A stretch of DNA of 64,000 bases from Corythucha ciliata (taxonomy: Eukaryota; Arthropoda; Insecta; Hemiptera; Tingidae). The notes beneath the pieces are model-generated. The model made no database searches. It was given only the letters and a program-made list of their open reading frames with translations, and was not told the origin of the DNA. The position numbers were made by a program, and so were the translations under genes. Location of the stretch: positions 51,019,189 to 51,083,188 of the forward strand of contig CM075938.1 in the NCBI GenBank assembly GCA_038030265.1, read 5' to 3'. This document shows, one piece after another, positions 34,976 through 46,980 of this stretch (the first letter of the stretch is position 1; each line of letters opens with the position of its first letter).

Positions 34976-36306
34976 AATTTATACGACGACAGCAAGGTCA
35001 TCCACGAACGCAACCCCCTCGAAACCCTCTGCCTGCAGCAACCACAAAAGGGCAGCAAAGAGAAGGTTCCACAAAGAAGCCGAGAGAACCGATCCCTATG
35101 CGAGCAACCCCTGGAGAGAGGCGCCCGTACCTCCACGCTGCCACAGCGGAGTCGCACTTCTCTTGACTCGAAGTACGAGGCGATCACCCGAAAGATTTCG
35201 TTCTGGACACCAGCAGCACCATCATAACCCGCGGCCACCAGATGGAGTCGAAAGCACCCTGCACATCAAGCAGGACCGCCACCTTATATTTCCCGTAAGG
35301 GTCCTCGACGAGAGTCTGTACCTCATCCAAAGCCGCCTCCGTTCACTGCCCCAAACTGTCACGGATGAAGGGCGTCTCTGATAAAAGGCTCCATGCGGCC
35401 AAGATGCCAAGGAGGAGTCACTCCAGAACCTTTCTCTCGCAAGGCAGGAGGCCAATCGGCCTATAGCTACGGGGAGACGTTGGGTCGTGGTCAGATGACT
35501 TCAGGAGAAGTATTACGACAGCAACCCGCCATCTCACCGGGTAGTACACCGTCACCAGACACCGGTTGTAGAGGTCCAAGTAGGACTCAACAACCACGTC
35601 GGGGAGACGCTTGAGCATCTCAGGGCACAGCCCGGTGAACCCCAACGCCTTACCTGATATGTCATCCCGCCGAATGGTACCCCGAAGCTCCTCCTCCGAG
35701 AATGGCTCGCTCCCTGCTGTGTGCGGGACCACTGCTGCCTCCACTCTGAAGTCGCGGTCCGAGGCAGAATCCTCCCCAGGTTCGTCTCACGGGAAGATAC
35801 GCCTGAGAAAATTTCTCAGCGTATCCTCCACGGTTCCCCCACCCTGTGACTCTTCCAGAAACGGGAGGACGCTTGGAGACCGGATCTTCCCCACGACGAC
35901 CCTGTAGGGAGTCCCGCAAGGGTTTTTCCGTGAGGCTCTCCTCGACAAACGCTCTCCACGCTGCCCGCTTGGTCCACCGAATTGCCTTTTTAAGGTCCTT
36001 CTTCGCGAGTGCATAGCACCACCCCGCGTCTTCCCGACTTGGGCTCCGAGTTTGTTGAAGAGCCGGGCGCGACCTACGAGCCCGAGAAGAGAGCTCTGCC
36101 ACCTCGGCGGACCACCACGGAACCGCCGCATTTTTATTTTTAGTACCCACAGGACCCGGGGCTAGCCAACAACGACAGCGCCCAAAGTCTAACGAATAGC
36201 GCACTGCGCACGAAAACATTCCGAAGAGTGTGCAGGAATCGCTTCTCGACAAAATTATGAGCTCACTCCTGAGCCCTCGGGCCCTTTTTTTTAGTTCAAT
36301 TTTCAT

Positions 36307-38515
36307 TTATTCGAAGAGCAAGTCAACACATCGCTAGAGTTGTATTGTAAACTTTAATCCCCCTGACTACCACACCCCTCCGACCATCCCACCCCTTTTT
36401 CCTCACACCCATTTTTAATTAAAAGATAATACTTGAGTTTCCTTGAAAATTAAGTTAAATCTTCTTCTCGATTTCATTTTAATTTTTCACCCTTCATCCT
36501 CGCATTCACCCCTTCGGGCTTAGGGATTGGAGCGAAAAAAGGAACGAAAATTGAGTCAGAGAGCAGGAAGACATTTTTTTTTCTAATTTTGTTGCAGCCT
36601 CTTTTCTTCTACAGAAAATATTTTTCAGTTTCAGATTACAAATCAAAGTTTCTTGGCTGTAACTTGAGTTTTTTGACACGTGAACGATTTCTCTTGCGCT
36701 CTTACGTAGTTCCTAAAGAAAAATCGCCCATTCTGTAACATTATTGCTTGAGCCTGGGGCCATAAAATCCCCTTTGAATTTCATACTTATTTAACCCCTC
36801 AAAACTGAGTTGGTCTTGCGGGAAATTGCCTATTCCTCACATTCTTTTTTCGCCTTTTCCGCCCCATTTTTCTCTAAAGTATCAAATTAAACCCTCAGAT
36901 ATTAACAGAGAGCGATAAATTGTTTGTTTTGTTTCACCCCAATCGACTAATTTTAACCGATTGGCACGTGTTCACCCGCACAAGATTTTTTGTTTCATTT
37001 TCGATAAATATTACGGCCAAATTCCACGCACGTATTAAATCCTTCGGGTTGTATTTCAATTTTTATACGGTTGTTTCATAATTTTTTCCCCTCCTTTTTT
37101 TCACAAGAAACCAATAAAAGTTTTTCTTTCCGTTTGATTTATTTTTGAAGCCCCGCCCCACCCATGGTTTTCTCATAAACTAAATCATATCACCACGAAT
37201 CCGTCAAAGCCCTCTATCACCTTTTATTTCAACGCTCTCACTCCTTTCCCTCTCCTCGCCCCTCTTCCTGTTTGTGCCATTGGCAGTCGAAATAAAATGA
37301 AGTGGCTTGAAAAACTCAACGAGAAAACAACGGTTCATTAGATGCGGTGGTGGGGGGGGGGGTGGCTAAAAGCATAGAATGAGATTTACCGAATAAGATT
37401 GTGGGCTCAATTAAATGGTAATGGCTTTGTGGTGGACGGTTAGAGTGGAGGGGGTTTCGCCCTTGACGGTAGAATCATTCCCTTTTTTTTTTTTAGTCCT
37501 GAATTTTAAGCGTTATTGAGGAGACTTTCTTTTAAACCCCTAGGATTTTTTGTTGTTTCCTTCTTAAAAAGCTTAAATTATAATGTCGAAAATGGCTGTT
37601 GTTTAAAAAGGGGGGGGGATCTAACCACTGAAAGCTGAAGAGAGTGAGAGAGAGATAGCGCGAGAGAGATAGAATCGTTTTCATTTCGAAGCTCAAGAAT
37701 GCGACGAAATGGCTTCATTTGTGCTTGGACTGATAAAACCCGTACCGGTGGAGAACAGCGTTTGAAAGGAAAAGGACTAAAAATAAATGAATATTCATTT
37801 CTTTCCATTTTATCTTCTTCCCTTTTTTTGTGATGATATCGTCAATTTGCATTACAAAAAAAAAGTGCTACTATACCCCCCTCCCTCCGCACTGTCTGTC
37901 TGTGTTCTGAAGAAACATTGGCAGTAGTAGAAAAGAACTTCCTTTGTCTCCATTATTGCACTTATAGGTTTTGACAGGGATCTCTGTAATCCACGCCCCC
38001 CCCCCACAACGCAGGGCTTTAATACAGTCAAAGCTGACAAGGTTTAGAACGACCGAGGATTTCGATATTTTAATGGCCCCCTCTCAGCTGATTGGTGGCC
38101 CAGGGTGGTCCACCACCCTCTCCAGCCCAGACAGCCATCATCGGGCACGCTACTCTGGAGCCAGGAAGGAGACTGCTCGAGCCACAAAACGGCGGAGCCT
38201 CTTCAACGGGCTACTATACCCGTATTTGGGAGACACAGAGATCCTTTCGGCGCCTTTAGCTGGACTTCCCGGCTAACCGAAAGGTCCCGTATTTGTGCTC
38301 CCATCACCTCCTTATATGTGACTTGGGTCACAACTTCCCCCCTCCGCTGATTTGCGAAGCACATGGGGGGCGTGAGTACAAAACTCGAAATTTTTGGGTA
38401 ATAAATGAGACTGGGGAATGCTGCGGAATAGGGTCGCTGACGGCGGAAAATCTTATTGGATTGGGCTTTGGAACTGGATATAAGGAGGATGGTGAGTTTG
38501 TGATGATTACTGGGG
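36307..38515. other. Mostly unique sequence, no gene called
   Basis: AT-rich with homopolymers, a GA microsatellite (about 37640-37670) and a GC-rich piece at 38090-38300. No transposon domain, splice-supported exon or phrase array was recognised. The GC-rich piece could be a short retroposon or a UTR, but nothing decides this. Confidence 0.3.
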
Positions 38516-38783
38516 GAGAATGATTTCTTTTATGAATACAGTACTGAAATGACTAGGGGGAGTGACATATTTATGTACATCGAGTTCGAGAAATGTGGTG
38601 CGGTGAGTCGTAGCAATGACGAGCGTTGGTGTGCGAAGACAGATGATGGCATGACGGGATGAAATAGTGGCGGGGACGTCGCCGTTGCAATTTCGAAGTT
38701 TCGGAGGTGTACGGTTGATAGACGGCTTCGTCTTGATGTTGGGGACAAGGAGCGTACGATTGGCTCACGAAGGCAAGAGTTAG
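38516..38783 (-). other. Possible 3' flank of gypsy-5
   Basis: This joins, across the E3 insertion, to the minus-strand gypsy-5 pol end at 42752. One minus frame stays open for about 90 codons (38783 to about 38515) without a recognised domain. By position it should be 3' sequence of gypsy-5 or its host flank. No LTR was delimited. Confidence 0.25.
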
Positions 38784-38802
38784 GTGAGTTTTAGTGATGC
38801 AC

Positions 38803-38968
38803 GAGACCGAGACCGAGACTTACGTGTCTCGGTCTCGGTCTCGGTCATTAGCAAGATGATCTCGGTCTTGGTCTCGGTCTCGTACTTAAAAAGTCGGTCT
38901 CGGTCTCGTCTCCTAAGTCTCGGTCTCGTCTCCTAAGTCTCGGTCTCGTCTCGAAAGTCTCGGTCTAA
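38803..38968. repeat. GGTCTCG tandem/foldback repeat, E3 left end
   Basis: Tandem GGTCTC-type units include an 18-bp class perfect stem: GAGACCGAGACCGAGAC pairs with its complement across a TTACGT loop. More units follow with TCTCCTAAG spacers. The matching right-end block is at 42622-42745. Confidence 0.85.
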
Positions 38969-39849
38969 TGACTGAAGGTGGATGGGGGGGATCAAAACCC
39001 TTCTTCCTCACACGGTTCACCCCCGCCACCAACCCACCTATATTTTGAATGTAAGACTTTGTTAGCAGATCCATTATATATTTATTTCAAACATAGTTCG
39101 AGGTTCCCGGTGATTTGATGGTGGCTCATCCATCTATCCCAACCAAACGAGCACTCGAAAAAATTGTTTCAATAATTTTTATAATAAATTTTAAAACAAG
39201 TTGGGAGTTGTAACGTTACTATTCCAGAAAATGTCAATTATTTCTGACTAGTCGTCACAGATTGTTGAGGAACAACTCGAAAATAGTTTTAATTTACTGG
39301 GAGAGTAGTGTAACAACTCAAAAAGTAACAGTACTCGCGGCTTAATTTCTCCGCGATGGGCTCTCGGTCTCGATCGAAGCCGGTACAATGAAGAAGTAGC
39401 ATTGCTACTCCGATTGATTAACCGCTTCTGCGTGAGAAATAGTAGTGTAACTACCGCTCCCAAGCGTTACCTGGCCGTCCTAGAAATAGCACACTACTAT
39501 TTTAGTGTAGGGCTTGCCCAGACCAACCTACCTAGAGGTATAACTCGAAATTCGATATTTTTGACTTGTAACACTGCTATTCTCAGGGTGCGATATGTTT
39601 AGAGTGATTTTGACAGATCCCCGGTTACCGTTGCCCTCTCCGGAAGCTGGTGGTCGGCTATGGAGCACTTAATTTATAACCCCCCCCTCCTGCAAGTGAA
39701 TTCAGCAGAAATACCCCCCCCCCTGGAGCTTGTCATATCCCTTTTAACATAGGAGAGGGGTGGGGTGGGAAGGTGGTCGGGGAGTATATGGGGAGCGGGA
39801 GGGATTTCGATTACCTCCCCCTAAGAGAGGTCCCAGATCCGCCCTTGGA

Positions 39850-40075
39850 CCTATATGTACACATTTTGTGGGCTATGTAAGGTCAAAATGCTACACTTTA
39901 GGGGGGGGGGGAAGTCTACATCCGATCCAAGAATGGGCGTAAAAATGGGATTAACCCTATTAGGCTATTATAGGTCTTGTCATATCGCTGAAAACTTGTG
40001 TGGGGAGGGGGTTATTCTATGAAAGGGTTTTCGATCCCCCCCCCCCTTTAAAAGGTCTCCGATTCGCCCTTTGAT
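39850..40075. repeat. Repeat family X, copy 2 (within E3)
   Basis: Similar throughout to 34500-34745. Its end reads in reverse as CAAAGGGCGAATCGGAGACC with a long G run from about +28. Just before it, at 39836-39848, lies another such terminus (CAAGGGCGGATCTGGG in reverse). Confidence 0.6.
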
Positions 40076-40224
40076 GCTTGATGCTATGTGTGTAGGTCAC
40101 AGTATTCCAAACTGGAGAAATTAGAGGCACGCTATTTCTGCACGAAACGAATCGAATTCAGGCCAGTCTTCGGTCCTGGCTAAAGACCCAAACCGTTTCC
40201 GAAGAGGGAAGCATTAGATTGGGT

Positions 40225-42560
40225 CAGTGGCGGATTTACGGGGTGGGTTTTGGGGGTTTAAACCCCCCCTAAGAAGATGGCGTATGCTATTGCTGGTCAT
40301 TCGAAAGATTTCTTTTATCTTTACCAAGGCTGCTGAATAAGGGTCGCGGCACAGATGATTCCTATAGACCCTCCTCCCCTGTATTCGTCCCTCATCTACA
40401 ATGCAGCCAGTAGTGCATCGATGAAGGGGTGAAGAGGTGGGCAGCCATAAAATTGATAGCGTTTTCCATTTGCATAAAATTCCGCTGTATCAAAAATATA
40501 TAAAAGAGGCAAAAATAGATAAAAATCGCTAGAATTGAGGAAACTCCGTAAAATCGCTAATCCACATGACTAAGAAGGGCAGTGCTAAAAAGGGGAAAAC
40601 GAATCAATTTAAGAAAATTCCCTAATTTACAGCTAAGATTGAGGACTGCGGTGATTCACGGCTAAAATTAAGAAATTAGCGGCGCGCCGATAAAATTGGC
40701 CGCACAAATTGAGAAAAAGCGCTGATTGTGAAACTAAAATGGAGAAAAACGCTAATTCACGGATTTTCTAAGTCGGGGCTGAAATTCAGTAAGAGCGGTG
40801 ATTCGCGGGTGAAATTGATTTTTTGCCGGGAATAATTCACGGCTAAAATTTAGAAATAATGCCCAGCTAAATTGAAAACCGCTAGCTCGGCGGATCAATT
40901 GCAGAAAATCCGCTATTTCGTGGCTAGAATTTAGCAAACGCGGTAACTCGCGGCTAAAATGAAGATAACGCCAATCCACATGAAGTCATGACACAAGAAC
41001 TGAAAAAAAAAAAAAAATTCAAGCATTGAAGAAAGAAAAAAAGTTTCCTCACAACCAGGGGGCTCGAGCCCCCTCCTTTGGGGCAGTGGTGACGGAAAGG
41101 GGGGCGTTTTCGCGTTTGATCAGTTTGACCATTATTGAGCTTTAATAGACAGCTTTTTGCTATTTTTAGGACACGTATCGTCAGTTCAGACATTTTAAAC
41201 GTGTGAAAATATCTCAGTTTAGCCGTTTTTGACGCACAAATGGTTGATTTTCAAAACATGAATAATCTGTTTAGGGCTTTTCAAAGCGTGAATCGTCAGT
41301 TTAACCCTTAATAGGCCACGTTATTAAACATATAGAGTCAGTTTTAGCAATTTTTAGGGCGTGAATACGTCAAACTGCCAGTATATGGCAAATTCTAGGG
41401 CATGAATAGTCAGCGTGATATTTTCAAGCCGCGAATCGTCAGTTGAGGTACTTTTAGAAAGCGTAGAGCAGGTTTTGCCAATTGTATGGCTTGTATAGCC
41501 AGTTTGGCCAATTTTAGGGCGCATAGTCGATGAGTTTTTTTTTTTTTTTCATTTAAAAGCCGGGAATACGATGTCATACCAAGGCGAGAATAGTCAGTTT
41601 GGCTATTTTTTGGCGAAATACTGGTCGATTTTACCATTTTCAGGGCTGGAATAATAATTTATTTAAGCGCGTTCAGGGCAAGAATGACGTCAGTTAAACA
41701 TTTTTGGAGCTCGTAAAGTCAGTTTGGCCATCTTTAAAGCGGCGCATCCACCAGTTTGGCTGTTTTTAGCGTGCTTAGTCTCATGAAGGTTATAGTTTGA
41801 CCATTATTGGCGCGCCAATGGTCAATTTTGCAGCCTACAGGGCAGGAATCATCAGTTTAGGCATATTCCGGGCGTGAACCGTCAGTTTAGCCAATTTTTT
41901 GCACTTGGAGTCAGTTTGGCCATTTTTAGAGAGGTACCTAATTGCCAATTTTTAGGGTATAATTAGTCGCAGTTTAGCCGTTTTCAAAAGGCATAAATCG
42001 TCAGTTTTGCTATTTTGGGGCGCGATTATAGTCAATTTAGCCGTTTTTATGGTGGGAATAGCTATTTCTAGGAAGTAATAATCGCTGTTGAGTCATTTTT
42101 AGTAGAGCGAAGGACTCAATTTCCCCAAGCCCCCCCCCCCCCCTTGAGGAAATCCTGGATCAGCCGTCTGCTCAAAGATATATCCCTTAATGTAGATAAA
42201 AAGCTCATTCGCTGCTCAACTCGAGAAAATACGTGGCTGAAGTGGACAAGACGCGGTCATTCGCTGCTGAAACGGGGAAAAACGAATAAATCGCGGATCA
42301 ATTTGAGAAAACCCGTTAATTCACGGCTAAAATTGTGAAAAAGTGCTTATATCGCGGCAAAAATTGGGAAAACACCAATTCGTGGTTACTACGTATACAG
42401 GCAAGTTTCGGGCTAAAACTCAGAATTAAGAGAGAGTTAATCGGACTTACGAGCTTATCCGCTGGGAAAATAGAGAAAAATAGAGTTAATTCGCATTTTC
42501 CGCAAGAGTGGATTTATGGTGTGTAACCCCTCCTGAGACAAAAACCTAGATCCGCCACTG
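40225..42560 (+). mobile_element. E4: complete hAT-type element nested in E3
   Basis: The ends CAGTGGCGGATTTA and the inverted TAGATCCGCCACTG bound 2,336 bp. A perfect 8-bp duplication GATTGGGT flanks them (40217-40224 and 42561-42568). The G/C clamp palindrome GGGGGTTTAAACCCCC lies at 40252-40267. The interior is T1 phrases (about 40440-40980 and 42150-42500) and T5 phrases (41110-42120). There is no transposase; the element is essentially a carrier of phrase repeats. Confidence 0.9.
41110..42120 (+). repeat. T5 phrase array (inside E4)
   Basis: Degenerate units of about 30 bases read GTCAGTTTGGCCATTTTTAG, then GGCGTGAATC. The reverse-complement form fills 51990-52490. Frames here are repeat translations. 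Confidence 0.7.
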
Positions 42561-42621
42561 GATTGGGTTCATTTGTTGTGTAAAAATATCTATACCAGCA
42601 CTATATGCATCGAGCTTTTTG

Positions 42622-42745
42622 GATCACACCGAGACCGAGACTAAGTCTCGAGAAAATGAGGCTTAGTCTCGGTCTCGGTCCAGAAAATGCAATCTCGATC
42701 TCGGTCTCGATTTCGAGACCGAGACTTTTTCTCGGTCTCGGTGCA
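42622..42745. repeat. GGTCTCG foldback repeat, E3 right end
   Basis: GAGACCGAGAC units and their complements alternate, giving several possible hairpins next to the right TIR. They are the counterpart of 38803-38968. Confidence 0.8.
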
Positions 42746-42751
42746 TCACTA

Positions 42752-43500
42752 GTGAGTTTACGGTCGTTCTACAAGTTAAGAGAGAGCAGTATCTGGGCTT
42801 GGATTCATATGCTTGTTCTTTTGATGGTGGTACGCACCGGGTGTGGGCGCCGCCAACGTACGAGCCTTGGAATTTTGCCTTTGAGGCGTCCTAGCCGTTG
42901 CACGCTGGGCGGCTACGGACGAGACGATCTGGTTCTGGATAGTCGTATTATCCGAAGGGGTAACTTGGTACAACTTGAGTTGAGATACGTGGGCAGATTT
43001 GACATCAAGGGGATCGTTTGGATTTTGAACTGTGTAGGATACTGGTGAGTTTATTTTAATTATTTTGTAGGGATCTGAATACCTGCAACTCAGCTTTTTT
43101 GTGATTTTCTTCAACTTGTTGGACAAGATATACTGTTTTAGTCAAACTAGGTCACCGATGTCAAACTTGACGGCGGAATGCGTTTTATTATAATTGTGGG
43201 CTAACTCATTTTGGGTGAGTAGGAGATTATGGTATGCTTGGTGTAGCATTTGTTTGTAGGTGGCCGTGCCATTGGGGTTTTGATCAAGGTCTATATCCCG
43301 TTGAAGATGGATAGGGCTCAAGGGTTGACGGCCCAGGAAAAGTTGGAATGGGCTGTAACCAGTAGATGAGTGGACGGAAGGTTAATTGGATGGACGGTAT
43401 TTTTGTGTCTCAATCGCGTTGGTTTTCGGCGTGATAGGTGACTAGAGTTGTTTTAAGGGTGCGGATTTGTCGTTCTGCGAGCGATGCATTGGGGTAGTAA
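42752..43500 (-). pseudogene. Gypsy-5 integrase C-terminal part
   Basis: The minus reading begins YPNASLAERQIRTLKTTL, the region just after the integrase catalytic Glu, directly at the E5 junction. After several stops and frame changes it continues to DPYKIIKINSPVSYTVQNPN and HVSQLKLYQV, a gypsy integrase C-terminal domain. It ends at a stop at about 42776. The E3 duplication follows. The other half of the integrase is at 47714. Confidence 0.85.
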
Positions 43501-44065
43501 CAGGGGCGGATCCACAGGGGGGGTAATGGGGGTAACTACCCCCCCAGGATTTCAGAAAAGTTGATTTTTTAATAATGATAGAGAGAAAATCACGACGATT
43601 TCCTGAGGACAAGCAGTGGTTGGCATTCTTATCTGTCGATTCTCTCATACAAATGCTACCCTCTCCCCAGCAATGCCAATTTCGTAGCCTCACCTTCTCA
43701 TAAAGTGAATCTTCATGTATGAGATCGTGCAGAAGTCTTTTCATGTTGAGAAATGTATCATTAATGTAAAGAGTTGCACCTTTTTGGTACCTATTAGACC
43801 GATGAATGCGTTCGTCCTGTTTTCGAAGAAAATCAAATACACCTTACCTTTTTGCAGGGTAGATTACCTCTCCAAGATGTTTCCACAATGAAATTTAGGT
43901 GGAAAACTCATGAGACATCCTTATACACCCTGAATCACACCCCAAAATGTCATTATCTTTGGAATTGTGTCACTAACAAGTTACCTGACTGCTGGTCTAT
44001 TCATGTAGATGGTTGTTTGAATTCTAAAGGAAATTCAGTGCTCTACAATGTCTTAAAGCTAGATT

Positions 44066-44192
44066 TTCCTAGCAGCGCAAAACGCTCAGCGCAGCGTCAT
44101 TTAAATTGTTTCCCAGTCGAAAAGTGAAGATGTAACTAGGAATAAATGTAAAATGCGCTGCGCTCGCTAAGCGTTTTGCGCCGCTATAGGAA
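44066..44192. repeat. Short inverted repeat in E5
   Basis: TTTTCCTAGCAGCGCAAAAC with following CGCTCAGCGCAGCG (from 44066) is mirrored by the complement at about 44156-44192. The stem is about 35 bp around a 55-base centre. It could be a separate small MITE. Confidence 0.55.
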
Positions 44193-44369
44193 AACCCAGT
44201 TTTACGGGAAATTTCCATAGAACGCGTACTACTTTTCGAGTTACAGGCAAAAAAACTCGGGTTTTCGGCGCTTCTGAAGTGGGGCCCTTCTAGCGGGGAA
44301 ATTTTGGTGGAAAAATCATGAAAATGACTCATTTTCTTTTATAGCAATTAAAAAAATAATAATTAGCGA

Positions 44370-45125
44370 TTTTTTGGCAGAAATGACCATTTTTGGGGAA
44401 AAAGAGTGCTCTTCAAAACCAGTGGTTTAACCAGTAAAATTCAAACGATCCTTGCGGTTTTTAGCGTGCTAAAAATCGTATAAGACCCCGTTCACAATCT
44501 CTATGCTTTCGTTGTGTGGTGTCCATGCAACCTATCAAAATGCTTCATTTTTCGAGGGAATAAATTTGTTTGGTTGCTTAGACTCCACACTCCACACAAC
44601 GCAGACATAGAGCTTGTGAACGGGCCTTAAAGCCTCATGTGAAGCGGTCCTTTGAATGGAACTGGATGTGAAGGCTCACCAAAGCATCGAAAGATATCGC
44701 TCCGACAGCTGGCTGTCGAATAGAGTGGATTTCACTACTAATATACGAATTTCGACGTTATTGGTAAATTAGTCATTATTGTGCGGAAATGGCTAAATAA
44801 AAAAAGAGAATCACACTGAGTGTTAATTTTTGTCTAATAATAGCAAATTAACTAAAAACGTGGAAATTCGGTGTAGTAAATGCACTCTATTTGACAGCCA
44901 GCTGCTGGGGCGACATTTTTTGATACTTTGGTGGGCGTTCGTTCGGTGGGCAGTCAGTTCCATTCAAAGGTCCACTGACGATGAGGTTTTCAGGACGTTT
45001 AGCATGTTGAAATTCGCAAGGATTGTTTGAATTTTGCAGGTCAAAACAAGCGATTTGGAAGAGAAAAGTTACATTTTTCTTCTTTAAAAAACATTGTCAT
45101 TTTTGTTGGAAAATTGCCAATTAAT
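44370..45125. repeat. Large imperfect palindrome in E5
   Basis: Arm pairs include AGCTGGCTGTCGAATAGAGT (44706-) with its complement near 44886-44905, GGTCCTTTGAATGGAACT (about 44645-) with its complement near 44955-44972, and AAAATTCAAACGATCCTTGC (about 44436-) with its complement near 45016-45036. The left arm is lengthened by a MITE. The frame at 44830-45030 is an arm translation. Confidence 0.7.
44478..44633. mobile_element. MITE with TAAG-CCCGTTCACAA ends
   Basis: TAAGACCCCGTTCACAATCT and the inverted end near 44615-44633 (TTGTGAACGGGCCTTA) bracket about 155 bases. It interrupts the left arm of the 44370-45125 palindrome but has no counterpart in the right arm, which shows it is a later insertion. 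A TA or TAA target is possible but not certain. Confidence 0.6.
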
Positions 45126-45689
45126 TAAACAAACGCTCATGAGTTATTTTGAATGGGACACGTTGGAGAAGTTTCTCTGATCCATGGAAAGTCGATAGGC
45201 GCTGTTGATCAACAGTGGGAGAGGACTTATTTTTCCTTTTGATTTGGATCATTGCTTCCGCACCTACGGCCTATTATTCATTACCTAGTCAGATTTAGTA
45301 TGATCAAGTGGGGGTTGAATTTTATGGAAAATTAAAAATCCCCATATCGTACAATCTTAAGGAGGTGTTGAGGCGACAGAAAATAGTTATTTTATGTCGA
45401 AAATTGCTATTCCTGACTTTCTGTCACGGTACTGACAGGGTCTGTCAGGGTGGCAGAGTGTTTTTCCCGAATCCATAGCCAAAAATTTACCGAAAGTCTG
45501 CTACAAAGCGAGTTACTCGCATTTATTTAGGGAAAGAGATGTTATCCTAAAAAGATGTTAGAAAAATCATATCTCGATGGATTTTGATTTTCGTACCACT
45601 ACCATAGTGTATTTAGCGTTTTCGACTGCAAATGAGGTCTAATTTCATCAATTTTTTTTTCTACACTTATTCGCATCCAACCTGTATGT

Positions 45690-46980
45690 ATAATGATTTT
45701 ATTCATGGTAACTTGGAGTCGGGGCATAGGGTACATGCCATTTACACTGATACATATGTCCAAGGCTTTCGATCGGGTTAATCACGAGATTCTTATCAAG
45801 AAACTTGAGGTGTACGGGGTTGCCGATCCACTTCTCTCCTGGATTTGTTCATTTTTGGTTGGTAGGACGTTTAGGGTGGCCTACAATGGTTCTCTTTCTG
45901 ACTTGATTCAGATTTTTTCTGGAGTCCCACAGGGCTCGCATCTTGAGCCTATCCTATTTTTGTTGTTTTTTAATGATGTGGTGAAAGTTTTTCGTTCCTC
46001 CTCCTGCTCATTATTGGCAGACGATTTGAAGCTGTATTCAGCAGTTTCCTCTGTGGAAGACTGTTTGTTGCTTCAGCAGGATCTTGATGCTTTCGTATCC
46101 TGGTGTAAGCTTAACGATTTAACCGTGAATCTATCGAAGTGCAAATGTATCAAGTTTAATGTGGGCACAAAGTCAAAGGCTTGTGATTCGTGGACATATT
46201 GTCTGGATGGCCTTCCTCTCGAGGAAGTAAGGGAAATAAACGATTTAGGCGTTATCTTTAATAATAAGGGGAATTTCCGTGATCACATTATCAGCATTAG
46301 AGGTAAGGCTCTCAGAGCTTTGGGCTTTGTGAAGCGTTTTTCAGCGGACTTTGGTAGCCCTTTTGTCGTTAAACTTTTGTATCAATCGCTGATTCGTTGT
46401 CACTTGGAGTACGCTTCTGTTGTCTGAGATCCATTTCTAAAGTCGGAGGTTGATCTTGTTGAGTCGATCCAGCGTAGAGCTACTAGGTACCTGGCGTACA
46501 AATTTGGGGCGTCTCGAGCATTATCATATAATGAAAGGCTTCTTTTTACTGGGCTCCACTCATTGGTGGATAGACGACGCTCCGCGGACCTCCTCTTTGT
46601 TTGGAGGATCCTCAACTCTCACATCTCCTGCCCCGAAATCCTCTCACGCCTGTCCCTTTAAGTGAGACGTGATGGTCATGTGTTTTACGTGGGGCACCAC
46701 CGTACTAACCATGCGAGGCATTACACGCTGGATCGCTTGGCTTCTGTAGCGAACTCGGTACCCTCGCATTGCGATTTTTTTAGTGGTACTTTTCTTTCCT
46801 TTAAAAGGAGGTTGGCTGTTGACTGTTAATTAAATTATTTAACTTGTTTATTATTTACTATGTGTTCGGTGATATGTTGTGCTATATGTCTGCTATTTAC
46901 TTTATGTTCATATTTTTGACTGCTCTATTTTGGCGTTTATGCTGTTGATCTGTATATAAATAAATAAATAAATAAGTAGA
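45690..46980 (+). pseudogene. 5'-truncated CR1/Jockey-like LINE (RT)
   Basis: RT motifs are readable in one frame from 45693 to 46427: MSKAFDRVNHEILIKKLEVY, FSGVPQGSHLEPILFLLFFN, and a catalytic box reading LLADDLKLYSA in place of the usual FADD type. A TGA at 46425-46427 interrupts the thumb, which continues with VDLVESIQRRATRYLAY. The 3' end is a TAAA tetranucleotide tail (about 46955-46974). A CR1- or Jockey-type LINE is most likely. It is the innermost layer in gypsy-5 > E5 > LINE. Confidence 0.85.

Larger units (their letters stand above)
33250..36306 (-). pseudogene. R1-like LINE, broken and with a replaced middle
   Basis: On the minus strand the order is EN-RT linker (PWWSAEVAELSSRARRSRPA, then WTKRAAWRAFVEE), RT start (GFTGLCPEMLKRLPDVVVES, then SYRPIGLLPCERK), and LRCGSVEVRAPLSRGC leading to a frame-shifted FVDDLAVV near 34994-35013. 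The sequence 34245-34975 does not belong. Then come the post-RT region (LGVEINPG, LLYGVTSWW, QRQALVRVAMAYRT) and a C-terminal Cys-His motif near GVEEETADHVLRRC. The R-G-C-P-Q-G-type motif and the C-terminal zinc motif point to the R1 clade. It is GC-rich compared with its surroundings. There are many frameshifts, and the 5' end is missing. Confidence 0.75.
38792..42751 (+). mobile_element. E3: hAT-type element, TAGTGATGCAC ends
   Basis: The left end TAGTGATGCACGAGACCGAG and the inverted right end CTCGGTGCATCACTA bound 3,960 bp. A perfect 8-bp duplication GTGAGTTT flanks them (38784-38791 and 42752-42759). TAGTGATGCAC-like ends and 8-bp duplications fit hAT. Both ends carry GGTCTCG repeats that fold into hairpins. 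The interior includes repeat family X, G/C runs and the nested element E4. No transposase frame. It sits just downstream of the gypsy-5 pol stop. Confidence 0.88.

Noticed and set aside
35611..35907. Plus-strand Ser/Pro-rich frames over 33.3-36.2 kb
   Set aside because: They are antisense to the R1-like LINE, whose minus-strand motifs are recognisable; GC-rich composition keeps both strands open.
38090..38300. GC-rich island as a functional RNA or rRNA piece
   Set aside because: No match to conserved rRNA or snRNA words that I can recall and no obvious fold.
41058..41073. GGGGGCTCGAGCCCCC as another hAT clamp
   Set aside because: Perfect palindrome of the right kind, but no TIR-like sequence lies 26-28 bases to either side.
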